Shown in pieces: positions 25,575 through 34,088 of a DNA stretch of 64,000 bases; positions within the stretch are counted from its first letter, which is position 1; each line of letters begins with the position of its first letter. The DNA is from MFD04716-140 sp963703125 (lineage in GTDB: Bacteria > Bacteroidota > Bacteroidia > Flavobacteriales > Flavobacteriaceae): positions 1,674,001 through 1,738,000 of the forward strand of contig OY969790.1 of the NCBI GenBank assembly GCA_963703125.1. Reading direction: 5' to 3'. A program made the position numbers and the translations under genes. The notes below the pieces were generated by a model that did not search any database, was not told the DNA's origin, and saw nothing but the letters and a program-made list of their open reading frames with translations.

Positions 25575-26520
25575 AATTTATGGTGTTGGCAAATAGTTTA
25601 TAAACACTTTTATCCCCCCCTATTCTTTTGCTATCAATTGCAAAAATCTCCAAATCAAAAATCTCAGCTTCCAGCAACGTAGTAGAAGCAAAACTATACG
25701 CATGACTGCCTTGATTAAAAGCATCGACCAAATCGTACACCAGGACACAATTGGGCATTAAATTCAAAACGCTTTCATCCGCACAGGCCGGATGTTGTTT
25801 TATAAGTACGCGCTCATGTTTCTGTGCAAGATACTTTAAGACTTGGTCATTTAGATACTTCTCATCTTGCTCACTGCACAAGCTGGCCTTTGCCAGACAT
25901 TGCATTAAAAAAAGTGCGGTGTTACTATTTCTTCTATTCCCCTCTTTTCGATCATAAAGCTCACATTTCAGGAACTTTAAGTTCACCTCAACTTTGTCCT
26001 GGTCCCAATTATATTTCTTAACCAAGAAATCTTTGTACATCTGATTATAAACAATATACTTGTCCGCTATCTTTCCTCCAAAACCGACTCCAATAGGGTA
26101 AAAACTAAAAAAAGCTCTAAATATCCCATTAATTAGTTTCCGGTTGGTCTTTTGAGGTGCATCTGAAAGCTCAAAAACCCCATGCTGTAGACCAATGAGC
26201 TCAAGTACAGGGAAGTCTCTTTTGACGTTCTTTAGAAAGTTATGGGCAATATAACCTTCAGTATTGGAGAAATAAACTTGGGTTATTTTGGAATCTTGTG
26301 TTTTTTGATCGATAAAGGTCTTCAGTTTTTTGTATTCGTTCTTAATCACCCTATTGTGCCAGACCCTTTTTAAAATATCATTCGTGGAGGTGCCTATTGG
26401 AATACCTTCAAATCCAGATACAATATAGCCATCAAATCCGAATTTTTCGATCATATACGAATATCGGGCCACCATATGCGGTTCCAATACTACGAAAAGC
26501 CTCTTTTCATCTTGTTCCAT
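25552..26520 (-). CDS. Putative sialyltransferase-like (GT-B) glycosyltransferase
   Basis: A 322-residue protein without an obvious common domain. Features that recall bacterial sialyl- and polysialyltransferases are 'VSGFEGIPIG' (acidic-acidic/Gly-like site, about 35-44), 'ELIGLQHGVFELSDAP' (about 129-144), 'RVLIKQHPACADES' with the HP pair (about 241-254) and 'YSFASTTLLEAEIF' with a Ser-Ser/Thr site near 280. Because the locus makes a nonulosonic acid of the legionaminic type, a CMP-sugar-using transferase is expected and this is the best candidate. It overlaps both neighbours (flippase by 31 bases, polymerase by 23). Alternative: a CDP-glycerol-type or other capsule GT-B enzyme. Confidence 0.5.
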   Translation of the reverse strand: MEQDEKRLFVVLEPHMVARYSYMIEKFGFDGYIVSGFEGIPIGTSTNDILKRVWHNRVIKNEYKKLKTFIDQKTQDSKITQVYFSNTEGYIAHNFLKNVKRDFPVLELIGLQHGVFELSDAPQKTNRKLINGIFRAFFSFYPIGVGFGGKIADKYIVYNQMYKDFLVKKYNWDQDKVEVNLKFLKCELYDRKEGNRRNSNTALFLMQCLAKASLCSEQDEKYLNDQVLKYLAQKHERVLIKQHPACADESVLNLMPNCVLVYDLVDAFNQGSHAYSFASTTLLEAEIFDLEIFAIDSKRIGGDKSVYKLFANTINFDNEIDI

Positions 26521-27743
26521 ACACTATTGGCCTTATAAGAATTTAATAAGAAATTAATCAAATTTGATATAGCTAAGGCAATTGCCGCACCATTAATTCC
26601 AAAATGCCCTAACAATGACAAATTAAGAATAACATTGACAACAAAAATAACACCGCTAAAATACATAAGTGACTTCTCCTCGCCAACCACATACAATACT
26701 ATTCCGGGAATCAAAGAAATGTTCATGAAAAAGAATGCACAAAGAAGAATATACAGTGTTCCAATATTTTCCTTAAGATCTGTCTTTCCAACGACATCCA
26801 ATAAAATACCATTAAACAAAATGATTCCCGCAGAAAGAGCCAACGAAGAGGCCACAATTAATAAACTGAACTTTATCAGTCTGGCTTTGAACTTAGGGTC
26901 ATTTATTTCGTTCAACCGAATAAACTCTGGCAAATACACTTGATAAAAACCACTAACGACGAAGACATATGTCAGTGACGCAATAGAAAATAAGAACGAA
27001 TAAACCCCAACCTCTTTGGCATCATAAAAGCGTTCTATAGCAAATTTATCGAAAAACTCGATTCCTTTTGTAAATACCATAAGAACAATGAACGGGAGTA
27101 GAAAAACCAAGGTTTTCTTCAAAGTGGCGGAGGAAAGGAATTCAATCTTTATGTCCCTTCTTTTGATAATAAATTTTAGAAAAAATGCAGTGGTAATTAT
27201 CAACAGTAAAATAAAAGAACCGAACAAAAGTAACAATGTAATTTCTAGGTCAATGGTTTTGTTCCCTAAGTAGTAATATCCAAGCACCAACAGCAGGAAA
27301 GTTGCACTTTTTACCAGAAGTAGTAAATTGGCCTTACTTATCTTTTGAACCATTATTAAGTATCGGTAGACTTCTTGATTAAAATAATCACAAAAACTAA
27401 TAAACAGGATAATAAGTACTACCTGGATATTTAATATTTCGTGAGGTATCAAGAAATAGAGAGCTCCCAATTGACACAAAAAAGTTATTGGAAAAAGAGT
27501 GGAAAAAAAACTGAGATGATTGTTGATTTTAAGTATATGGTCGGTCCCTTTAGCGACTTCTCTATTGCCATACATATAGTACTCAATACCATAGATCGAT
27601 ATGGCTATAATACTAAAATAACTGATCAACTGAAAAAAGCCATATTCTGATAAAGAAAGTACTTTGGCCAAAAAAGTCAACAATAGAAATCTCGAAAGTA
27701 TGGATATTGACCTCGTAAGAATACTCTCTATACTTTTATTCAC
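26490..27743 (-). CDS. Oligosaccharide flippase (Wzx-type)
   Basis: A 417-residue protein with about twelve membrane helices. It starts 'ILTRSISILSRFLLLTFLAKVLSLSEYGFF', the typical start of polysaccharide exporters of the MATE/MOP superfamily. 'GVYSFLFSIASLTYVFVVSGFYQ' and a charged cytoplasmic loop also fit. Wzx moves the undecaprenyl-linked repeat unit across the inner membrane. It overlaps the acyltransferase by eight bases and the sialyltransferase-like gene by 31, within the tightly packed HisF-to-polymerase block. Confidence 0.9.
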   Translation of the reverse strand: MNKSIESILTRSISILSRFLLLTFLAKVLSLSEYGFFQLISYFSIIAISIYGIEYYMYGNREVAKGTDHILKINNHLSFFSTLFPITFLCQLGALYFLIPHEILNIQVVLIILFISFCDYFNQEVYRYLIMVQKISKANLLLLVKSATFLLLVLGYYYLGNKTIDLEITLLLLFGSFILLLIITTAFFLKFIIKRRDIKIEFLSSATLKKTLVFLLPFIVLMVFTKGIEFFDKFAIERFYDAKEVGVYSFLFSIASLTYVFVVSGFYQVYLPEFIRLNEINDPKFKARLIKFSLLIVASSLALSAGIILFNGILLDVVGKTDLKENIGTLYILLCAFFFMNISLIPGIVLYVVGEEKSLMYFSGVIFVVNVILNLSLLGHFGINGAAIALAISNLINFLLNSYKANSVWNKMKRGFS

Positions 27744-28296
27744 CCTTTTGGTTCATTTCCTTTATAATCTTGGCAGGGTTACCTACGGCCACACAATAAT
27801 CTGGAATACTTTTAGTAACAATGCTACCTGCGCCTACTACCGAATTTTTACCAATAATAACCCCTGGCAAAATTATTGAATTGGCTCCCAACCAACAGCC
27901 CTTTTTAAGCAGAACAGGTAATGCTTGGGTATGACCTTGATCCATTATTGATAAACTTTGATTGTCAAAACTATGATTTTCAACATAAATATGAACTCCT
28001 GACCCTAACAACACATCATCCTCAATAATTATGGAGTTTTCCAAAGAAGCTGTTTCCCCATGAATCATGGTCCCGGGCCTTATGACCACCCTTTCTCCAA
28101 TGGAAATTTGGGAACAGCCCACAACATAAGCCCCGGGCCTAAAATCAGCTGAATCGGCAAAATACTTAAACTTTTTTTTGCAGAGCTTCAGCATTCTTGA
28201 TTTAAAGAACAATCGCCAATATGTTCCGGGAATATCAGGTCCTATGCGATCCGCATTTCTCCAAAACCTTAATCTATCGCTTAGTTCTTTAAACAT
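27736..28296 (-). CDS. Left-handed beta-helix acyltransferase (WbbJ-like)
   Basis: A 186-residue acetyltransferase of the hexapeptide-repeat (LbH) class. Repeats are seen from about 55 on, ending 'GANSIILPGVIIGKNSVVGAGSIVTKSIPDYCVAVGNPAKII'. The catalytic His is likely in 'GVHIYVENHSFDNQS' (about 105-119). Such enzymes O-acetylate sugars in O-antigens, using acetyl-CoA. It is the fourth gene after HisF, HisH and WbpG, followed by the flippase. It probably decorates the repeat unit before export. Confidence 0.88.
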   Translation of the reverse strand: MFKELSDRLRFWRNADRIGPDIPGTYWRLFFKSRMLKLCKKKFKYFADSADFRPGAYVVGCSQISIGERVVIRPGTMIHGETASLENSIIIEDDVLLGSGVHIYVENHSFDNQSLSIMDQGHTQALPVLLKKGCWLGANSIILPGVIIGKNSVVGAGSIVTKSIPDYCVAVGNPAKIIKEMNQKGE

Positions 28297-28299
28297 AAA

Positions 28300-29532
28300 T
28301 TAATCTTCTAGACCCGTAGAAGCAACATTGTGTCTTAACTTCCAATTACCTTCTTTATCCTTTCCCCAGAGATGTGGAGATCTGAATTTATCACACAATT
28401 CCATGAAATATTCCGGTTTCATATCTATATACTTCATGATTTCATCGAAATAGCGGTCTGGAAATTCACCGTCGAATCTATTAACCAGAGCAACACCTTC
28501 TTCCCTAGTAATGTGTTTATTTCTTATTTCTTGTGAGGCATCGTAGGTCGCCCTTCCAATTCCGAATTTAATGAACGTAGTGTAGAAATGTAGATCATCA
28601 ATTTTATCGTCAATCCCACTATATTTACTATAAGTACCCTGTGTTCTATGGGGTCTGGCCTTAAATCCCGTATTCTCCACGGCATAATAATATACCTCCT
28701 GAGGAGTCCATTTTAGGTAATATCCCAAATAATGCACTTCAACATTGGCCTTTTCGAGTTCTTCAACTTTAGGTGGTAGATAAGACATTAAATCACATAA
28801 TCTGATCTTATGCTTCTCTACTAATTCTTTCACTGTTACACCTGCTAAAAAAATCTCGTCCAAATGTTCGAAGCTATAGTAAGATTTGTCACGCAAAGAA
28901 CTTGTATTATCAGCCAATGGATTTCCATATTCTGCTTCATTCTCTCCATAAAATATTAGATTAATCCCATATTTTGCGGCTACTTTAGGCGCGAGGTTTT
29001 TTTGACCCAGGATGAAAGTCTGAAAAGGGTGCATTAAGTTCTCTATGGATAGTTTTGTCAATAGTTTCATCACCTTGCCATTACGATAAAACGAGATATT
29101 ATCAAACCCACTATCTAACCAGTTTCTCCAGTTTTTTAAGCCATAGTCGGTATAAAGGATTGGAGGCCAAGTGACCGTCAAGGGATTCATTCCATATTTA
29201 TATTTTAATATATGGGACTGATATGCACTGTCCTTACCCCCGCTTCCGGGCACCAAACAATCGTAGGACCCATCATTCTTCCTATGCTTGTCCAGAAGTT
29301 TGACTAGCTCTTCTTCGCGCATTCCCCAGTTTATATTGTCCTTGATTTCTGCCGTTCTACATGCATCACAGACTCCGTGCTCATCAAAATTCATAGTTGT
29401 TTTTTTGCTGTCTATGGTATGCTTAAATTCGACCGCCGAGGTTGGTCTTTGATTGGACATAACACATTTAGTGCAAAATTTCACTTCATGGGGTAAACCA
29501 TAAAATGCTTGATGTCTTATACTTTCTGACAT
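28300..29532 (-). CDS. N-acetyl sugar amidotransferase (WbpG/PseA family)
   Basis: A 410-residue enzyme of the PP-loop ATPase type. The N-terminal zinc-like cysteines are in 'FCTKCVMSNQRP' and 'GVCDACRTAE'; the PP-loop is 'VPGSGGKDSAYQSHIL' (about 94-109). Members such as WbpG of Pseudomonas and PseA of Campylobacter, working with HisH- and HisF-like partners, change an N-acetyl group to an acetamidino group using ammonia. The overlap with the HisH gene is one base. The likely substrate here is the legionaminic acid made by the genes at 38-47 kb, or another diacetamido sugar. Confidence 0.9.
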   Translation of the reverse strand: MSESIRHQAFYGLPHEVKFCTKCVMSNQRPTSAVEFKHTIDSKKTTMNFDEHGVCDACRTAEIKDNINWGMREEELVKLLDKHRKNDGSYDCLVPGSGGKDSAYQSHILKYKYGMNPLTVTWPPILYTDYGLKNWRNWLDSGFDNISFYRNGKVMKLLTKLSIENLMHPFQTFILGQKNLAPKVAAKYGINLIFYGENEAEYGNPLADNTSSLRDKSYYSFEHLDEIFLAGVTVKELVEKHKIRLCDLMSYLPPKVEELEKANVEVHYLGYYLKWTPQEVYYYAVENTGFKARPHRTQGTYSKYSGIDDKIDDLHFYTTFIKFGIGRATYDASQEIRNKHITREEGVALVNRFDGEFPDRYFDEIMKYIDMKPEYFMELCDKFRSPHLWGKDKEGNWKLRHNVASTGLED

Positions 29533-30188
29533 TATATTAAATTATTAATTGAAGCCCAGTTTTTATAAATTGATAATCCTTTTTCTCCGCTTTTTTCTGG
29601 ATGAAATTGCGTTGCGAATATATTGTTTTCCAAAATTGACGAGCAGAAATCAATTCCTGAATAGTTTGTCTTTGTCAAAATACAGCTATCCTTTTCGGGT
29701 TGGACATAATAGGAATGTATGAAGTACATAAATTCATTGTTCTCAAGCTCCTTTAAGGGAGTATTTTCCCATTCTTGGGTAGCTGTGTAAATTTTGTTCC
29801 ACGCAATATGTGGTACCTTTATTTTCTTATCATCATGTTTTTCAGGAAATCTTTTAATAATTCCCGGTATTAAGTTTAGTCCCTTTCCACTAGCAAACTC
29901 TTCGCTTTCAGTAAAAAGAAGTTGTTGACCCAAACAAACTCCAAACAAAGGTATGCCTAATTTTACTTTTTGTCGTATTGCAGAAATTAAGTCCAATTTG
30001 GCAAGATTTTCCATCGCCTCATTAAAGGCCCCAACTCCAGGGAGAATAAGGGCATCTGCATCTATGATGTCTTCCCTTATTGTGCTTATTTTTGATTTAA
30101 TACCAACTGTTTCACATGCTTGATTTACACTGTACAGATTGCCAAGCTGGTAATCTATGATTACCACATTTTTTTTAATATTATTCAT
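29532..30188 (-). CDS. hisH: HisH-like glutamine amidotransferase subunit
   Basis: A 218-residue class I glutaminase. The nucleophile Cys is in 'LFGVCLGQQLLF' (about 82-93) and the His-Glu pair in 'FATQFHPEKSGEKG' (about 193-206). 'VVIIDYQLGNLYSVNQACE' at the N-terminus is typical of HisH. In this setting it is the second, glycan-specific copy: it frees ammonia from glutamine for WbpG via HisF. The genes on either side share a single base with it, which suggests translational coupling and a fixed protein ratio. No other histidine-synthesis gene is present in the window. Confidence 0.92.
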   Translation of the reverse strand: MNNIKKNVVIIDYQLGNLYSVNQACETVGIKSKISTIREDIIDADALILPGVGAFNEAMENLAKLDLISAIRQKVKLGIPLFGVCLGQQLLFTESEEFASGKGLNLIPGIIKRFPEKHDDKKIKVPHIAWNKIYTATQEWENTPLKELENNEFMYFIHSYYVQPEKDSCILTKTNYSGIDFCSSILENNIFATQFHPEKSGEKGLSIYKNWASINNLI

Positions 30189-31033
30189 TATAATCTACAA
30201 TCGATTTGATTACTATCCAACATACTTTTTAAATCATGAATACTGCATGGCTCAAATGTATGAAAGTCTCTTTTTTGCTTCAGGAATTCAACATTTCCCT
30301 CAAGTTTAGAGGCAATTGATTCATTTTCTTTTATAAAATAATAATGAAATAGAGAGGATATCAAAACGGCATCCACATGGCCCTCAATTAATACGTCTAC
30401 AACATCTTGCTTTTTTCCGGCACCTCCGTGTGCTATTACTGGAATACTTACCAGATCACTGATCTTGGCCACTAATTCTAAATCATATCCTTGTCCCGTC
30501 CCTTCATTATCTACCGAGGTGACAACAATTTCACCAGCACCCATTTCATCAACCTTTTGTGCCCATTCAAAAACATCTATTCCTGTATACTCACGGCCAT
30601 TATCAGTATATGCAAGATATTTGTCTTCACCTTCTTTAATTGCTTCTATGGCAATAACTATGGTTGACGATCCAAACATTCTGGAAGCTTTTCTAATCAG
30701 TTCAGGATCTTTTATTGCGGCAGTATTCAGGCAAACCTTGTCAGCTCCGGCGCGAAGAACTTCCTTTATGTCTGAGATTGTTCGTAATCCACCGCCTACC
30801 GTTATGGGAATGAATATTTTCTTGGCTGTTTCTGAAATAATATCATGAAGGCTATTGCGTTCGTACAATGAGGCCACAACATCCATGAACATCAGTTCAT
30901 CAGCTCCTTCTTCATAATAAAACTTGGCGAAATCAGCAGGTTTGCCTAATACTCTCAAACCCTCCAAATGAATGCCTTTTACTAAATTGGGCCCTTTAAT
31001 ATCTAACCTTGGTATTACTCGGACGGTTTTCAT
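30188..31033 (-). CDS. hisF: HisF-like cyclase/ammonia channel subunit
   Basis: A 281-residue TIM barrel close to HisF. It begins 'VRVIPRLDIKGPNLVKGIHL'; histidine-pathway HisF proteins usually have 'IPCLDV' here, and the change to R is common in glycan-linked copies (AglZ/WbpG-associated). 'PITVGGGLRTISDIKEVL' (phosphate site), 'VTSVDNEGTGQGYDLELV' and 'VIAHGGAGKKQDVVDVL' are clear. It is longer than true HisF (about 255) by a C-terminal tail. It should pass ammonia from HisH to WbpG. It is the first gene of a long minus-strand run and has a promoter-like sequence just upstream. Confidence 0.92.
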   Translation of the reverse strand: MKTVRVIPRLDIKGPNLVKGIHLEGLRVLGKPADFAKFYYEEGADELMFMDVVASLYERNSLHDIISETAKKIFIPITVGGGLRTISDIKEVLRAGADKVCLNTAAIKDPELIRKASRMFGSSTIVIAIEAIKEGEDKYLAYTDNGREYTGIDVFEWAQKVDEMGAGEIVVTSVDNEGTGQGYDLELVAKISDLVSIPVIAHGGAGKKQDVVDVLIEGHVDAVLISSLFHYYFIKENESIASKLEGNVEFLKQKRDFHTFEPCSIHDLKSMLDSNQIDCRL

Positions 31034-31355
31034 ATTATTTTAATTTTTTACTCTTCAAAAGAAAGCCAAAACTAACATTTTTTTTATAACCAACCATACC
31101 ACGAAACCCTAATGCCGTAGACATAAATCAAGTTTTTTGATATATTACCCAACTTGAGACAGCCACTAGGGCGAAATTTAAAAATGAATTAGAAATTTAC
31201 GGTACACCGTTTTTGGAAAATGATATAATAAATATATACAGATTTGTAAAGAAAGCTTAAAAAAAAGGAATTTTTTGTAAGAAAATATTTCATATATTTA
31301 TTTTAAAATAATGTGTGTTTTCTTATATAAACTGTCTAACCAAAAAATCCGGAAA
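31034..31355. other. AT-rich divergent intergenic region
   Basis: About 320 bases, strongly AT-rich, with no gene. The left end holds a promoter-like sequence for the HisF-led operon (31067-31093). The right end has long A and T runs before the plus-strand gene at 31356. It is the boundary of the plus-strand island (31.3-34 kb). Confidence 0.6.
31067..31093 (-). promoter_or_regulatory. Possible promoter for the HisF-HisH-WbpG operon
   Basis: On the minus strand TTG (31093-31091), 16 bases, TAGTTTTG (31074-31067). The spacer is a little short against the usual 19. It predicts a start about 28 bases before the HisF ATG. Confidence 0.45.
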
Positions 31356-32045
31356 ATGAAAAAATCATTACTCTTCTTCATTCTATTATTCATGTTATCT
31401 TTTGCCATCAATGCACAAAATACCTTTCCGTCATCAGGGAATGTCGGGATTGGAACAACAAGTCCATCCGCTAGTCTTGAAATTAGGAATCCTACAACAA
31501 ATTTTTCTGCCTTAAAAATTGCCCCTTTGGGAAATAGTCATTCTTATGTTTATATTGAAAGACGCAATGGGAAGGATGGTGGGATCATATTAACAGAGGA
31601 TGGGATCAGTGACTATCAAATTGTAAATCGGGATAACCGAGATTTTAGTATTTATAGTTATACTAAAAGTGACTATGTATTTAATATTCAAAACAGTACT
31701 GGAAATATAGGAATAGCAACAACCAACCCAGCTGGATACAAGCTTGCAGTAAACGGCAGTATAAGGGCCAAAGAAGTAAAAGTTGAAACAGGTTGGAGTG
31801 ATTTTGTCTTTTACTCTGATTATAGCTTGCCCAGTTTAGCGGAAGTCGAAGCCCACATTAAAGAAAAAGGGCATCTAAAAGATATACCAAGTGCCAAAGA
31901 AGTAGAAGAGAACGGTATTTATTTGGGCGACATGAATGCCAAACTCTTACAAAAAATAGAGGAATTGATGTTGTACACCATACAACAACAGAAAGAGATT
32001 GATGGGCTGAAGGCTGATTTGTCGATACTAAAAAGTCAGAAATAA
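31356..32045 (+). CDS. Secreted endosialidase-chaperone/tail-fibre-like protein
   Basis: A 229-residue secreted protein. I start it at ATG 31356, where 'MKKSLLFFILLFMLSFAINAQ' is a good signal peptide; the frame is open 15 codons further upstream but that would bury the signal. After it comes 'SGNVGIGTTSPSASLEI', a repeat motif found in phage tail-like and surface proteins of Bacteroidota, and again 'TGNIGIATTNPAGYKLAVNG'. The C-terminal 60 residues ('LPSLAEVEAHIKEKGHLKDI' and a coiled-coil end) resemble the intramolecular chaperone (S74-like) region of such proteins. Function unknown; surface location likely. Confidence 0.75.
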   Translation: MKKSLLFFILLFMLSFAINAQNTFPSSGNVGIGTTSPSASLEIRNPTTNFSALKIAPLGNSHSYVYIERRNGKDGGIILTEDGISDYQIVNRDNRDFSIYSYTKSDYVFNIQNSTGNIGIATTNPAGYKLAVNGSIRAKEVKVETGWSDFVFYSDYSLPSLAEVEAHIKEKGHLKDIPSAKEVEENGIYLGDMNAKLLQKIEELMLYTIQQQKEIDGLKADLSILKSQK

Positions 32046-32217
32046 GCTCTGATATTCATTCTTCTTAGTATTGGCCACCGTTTGCTATATAGATGTAATC
32101 GCGTATGGTGATTAAGACCACCGATAAAGAGCTAATATCTAGTGCTTGCGACACCAGCACTGCGGTTACAAGTATAATTATGGCTACATACCATCTTAAC
32201 AAACTAATCAAAACAAT

Positions 32218-33582
32218 ATGAAAAAATATATACTCTTATTCATTTTATGCTTGGGCTTTCTTGGCTCTACGAATGCCCAAAGTATAAGAAAGAATTACAA
32301 AGAAATGACACAAACTGAGAAAAATGCTTTAGTATCAGCATTTTATCAATTGAGAACGGGTGCGGACTTAATAAACGATTTAGCGACATTTCATAATAAT
32401 AATTTTAGTGCTATACATAATAATCCGCCGGCTCAAGATGTGTTTTTGGCATGGCATAGAAGACAAATATTTGAAGTGGAACAAGCCATGCAAAGTATAA
32501 ATCCGAATCTAAGTATTCCTTTTTGGGATTGGACAATTGACAATTCAACCAGTTCTGATCTTTGGTTCAATGGTTTTATGGGGCAATTCAATTCAGCATG
32601 GAGTTTGGGAAGAACTTTTAACTCTAATTTTCCCTTGCCAACTATTTCTCAAGTAACCGCTATTCAGAATATTTCAACATGGACATCTTACTATGCTCAA
32701 CTGGAAACAAGTGTTGTTCATACCGGAGCGCATAATTGGGTTGGCCGATCTATAAATGGAGGGCCTGACGGAGCAATGGCTACCGGTGCTTCACCTAGAG
32801 ACCCCGTCTTTTATTTGCATCATGGAATGATTGACAAGCTTTACGATGAGTGGATAACAGCACATGGCATTACCCCCAGCAGTAATATTTATGCACGAAT
32901 CAATATGCCAAGATATGACGGCACTTATTCCTTTAATGGTCAAACTTTACCATCGGTTAATCCAGATAACATTGTAAATTCAAAAGCTTTAGGGGTATTT
33001 TATGCAACGAGTCAATTGGCCGATCTAACAAACTATACGGTCAGTAATACGTATAGGTCTCTTGAAAATTTCTATTATCAATACACAATACAGGCGGGTA
33101 TGAACTTCATTGTGCCTTCTGGAAAAAACGCAAAGTTTGAATCTGTAAATCAGATTTTGTTGAAACCGGGTTTTCATGCCCAAAATGGATCAGCCTTCTT
33201 GGCTAAGATAGATACCGATAATAATATTGGTACAAGTGCTAAAACGGCGATTGTACGTTCAAATGAAAACAAGAAGGCTTTTGATAATATAGTCGTTGTT
33301 GAAAATGCCTATATTTATAGGGATGAAGATATTATTACGAACAATAATATTACTTTTTATCCAAACCCATTTGAAAGTTATATCAATATAGAGTTCAAAG
33401 AAGATTGTGCCGACTGTTCTATTGAATTATTTGATATACAAGGTTCTAGATTAATGCAAAGTGATTTGATAAAGGACGATACTATTCAATTGGAATTCAT
33501 CGATTTAGCCCAAGGAATATACATTTTAAAAGTAAAACAAGGAGGAAGGGTTATTCGTAGCGGAAAAATAATTAAGAATTAA
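32218..33582 (+). CDS. Secreted tyrosinase with T9SS sorting domain
   Basis: A 454-residue type 3 copper enzyme. Signal peptide at 1-20 ('ILCLGFLGSTNAQS'). CuA ligands are likely His59, His67 and His80 (in 'FLAWHRRQIFEVE'); CuB ligands are His168 and His172 ('VVHTGAHNWVG') and one of His201/202 ('PVFYLHHGMIDKLYDEW'). A stretch 'NQILLKPGFHAQNGSAFLAKI' fits the 3-coathanger-stack repeat. The end (from about 375) is a T9SS type A sorting domain: 'FYPNPFESYINIEF', 'GIYILKVKQGG'. Tyrosinases oxidise phenols to o-quinones. Export to the surface through T9SS fits the sprE gene in the window. Confidence 0.92.
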   Translation: MKKYILLFILCLGFLGSTNAQSIRKNYKEMTQTEKNALVSAFYQLRTGADLINDLATFHNNNFSAIHNNPPAQDVFLAWHRRQIFEVEQAMQSINPNLSIPFWDWTIDNSTSSDLWFNGFMGQFNSAWSLGRTFNSNFPLPTISQVTAIQNISTWTSYYAQLETSVVHTGAHNWVGRSINGGPDGAMATGASPRDPVFYLHHGMIDKLYDEWITAHGITPSSNIYARINMPRYDGTYSFNGQTLPSVNPDNIVNSKALGVFYATSQLADLTNYTVSNTYRSLENFYYQYTIQAGMNFIVPSGKNAKFESVNQILLKPGFHAQNGSAFLAKIDTDNNIGTSAKTAIVRSNENKKAFDNIVVVENAYIYRDEDIITNNNITFYPNPFESYINIEFKEDCADCSIELFDIQGSRLMQSDLIKDDTIQLEFIDLAQGIYILKVKQGGRVIRSGKIIKN

Positions 33583-33593
33583 AAACTTATATA

Positions 33594-33962
33594 ATGAAAA
33601 CAACAATCGCTCTTATAATTTTGGTGCTTTTCTCCTGTGCCGATAAAGGAATAGACGGAGGTTTGCATGAAAACCATTTAATAAGTGTTCATAATGGTAC
33701 TGAATATACTCTCAAGAACCTCTCGATATTCGAAATGACAATCGAAGATTTAAAACCAGGAGCAGTTTCTAAGAATTATGCTATTCCTGATACTCCGTTG
33801 GCCAAAGAGAATCCATGGCTAAAGTTTAATGCCAATGATGTTAATTTTTTAGGGATTTTACAAGTAGATACTACACAAGCAAATACAAATGCAAAAATTG
33901 AAATAAAAAATCTGCATTTTGGAACGTATCCTGCGGTGCTTTTTTCTTTAAAATCTAATTAG
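33594..33962 (+). CDS. Small lipoprotein downstream of tyrosinase
   Basis: A 122-residue protein with a short lipoprotein signal 'TTIALIILVLFSC' (Cys at about residue 15). No domain recognised. The mature part is rich in beta-prone residues ('HNGTEYTLKNLSIFEM'). The start is 11 bases after the tyrosinase stop, so they are very likely co-transcribed. Streptomyces tyrosinases need a small partner (MelC1) to load copper; this protein could do a similar job, but it has only one His-rich patch ('GGLHENHLISVH') and no proven relation. That is speculation from position. Confidence 0.75.
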   Translation: MKTTIALIILVLFSCADKGIDGGLHENHLISVHNGTEYTLKNLSIFEMTIEDLKPGAVSKNYAIPDTPLAKENPWLKFNANDVNFLGILQVDTTQANTNAKIEIKNLHFGTYPAVLFSLKSN

Positions 33963-33979
33963 AAGCATCAATGCTTTTT
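33963..33979 (+). terminator. Short terminator after the tyrosinase operon
   Basis: AAGCA-TCAA-TGCTT followed by TTT, directly after the lipoprotein stop. The stem is only 5 bp, so it is weak, but the position is right. Confidence 0.45.
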
Positions 33980-34088
33980 GTATTATATGCAACTAAATAA
34001 AACAACTTAGGAGTAAAAACAGTCAGACAGGCGTAGTCAAATTTTTATGATTCCATATTTTATATCTGTGCAACCATTCGGTCGGTAC

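Noticed and set aside
29532..31033. HisH and HisF as the histidine pathway
   Set aside because: No other his gene is present, they are coupled to WbpG, and HisF has an altered N-terminal motif; the glycan role fits better.
32141..32161. Hairpin AGTGCT...AGCACT before the tyrosinase gene
   Set aside because: A 6-bp stem with a 9-base loop and no T tail is easily expected by chance.
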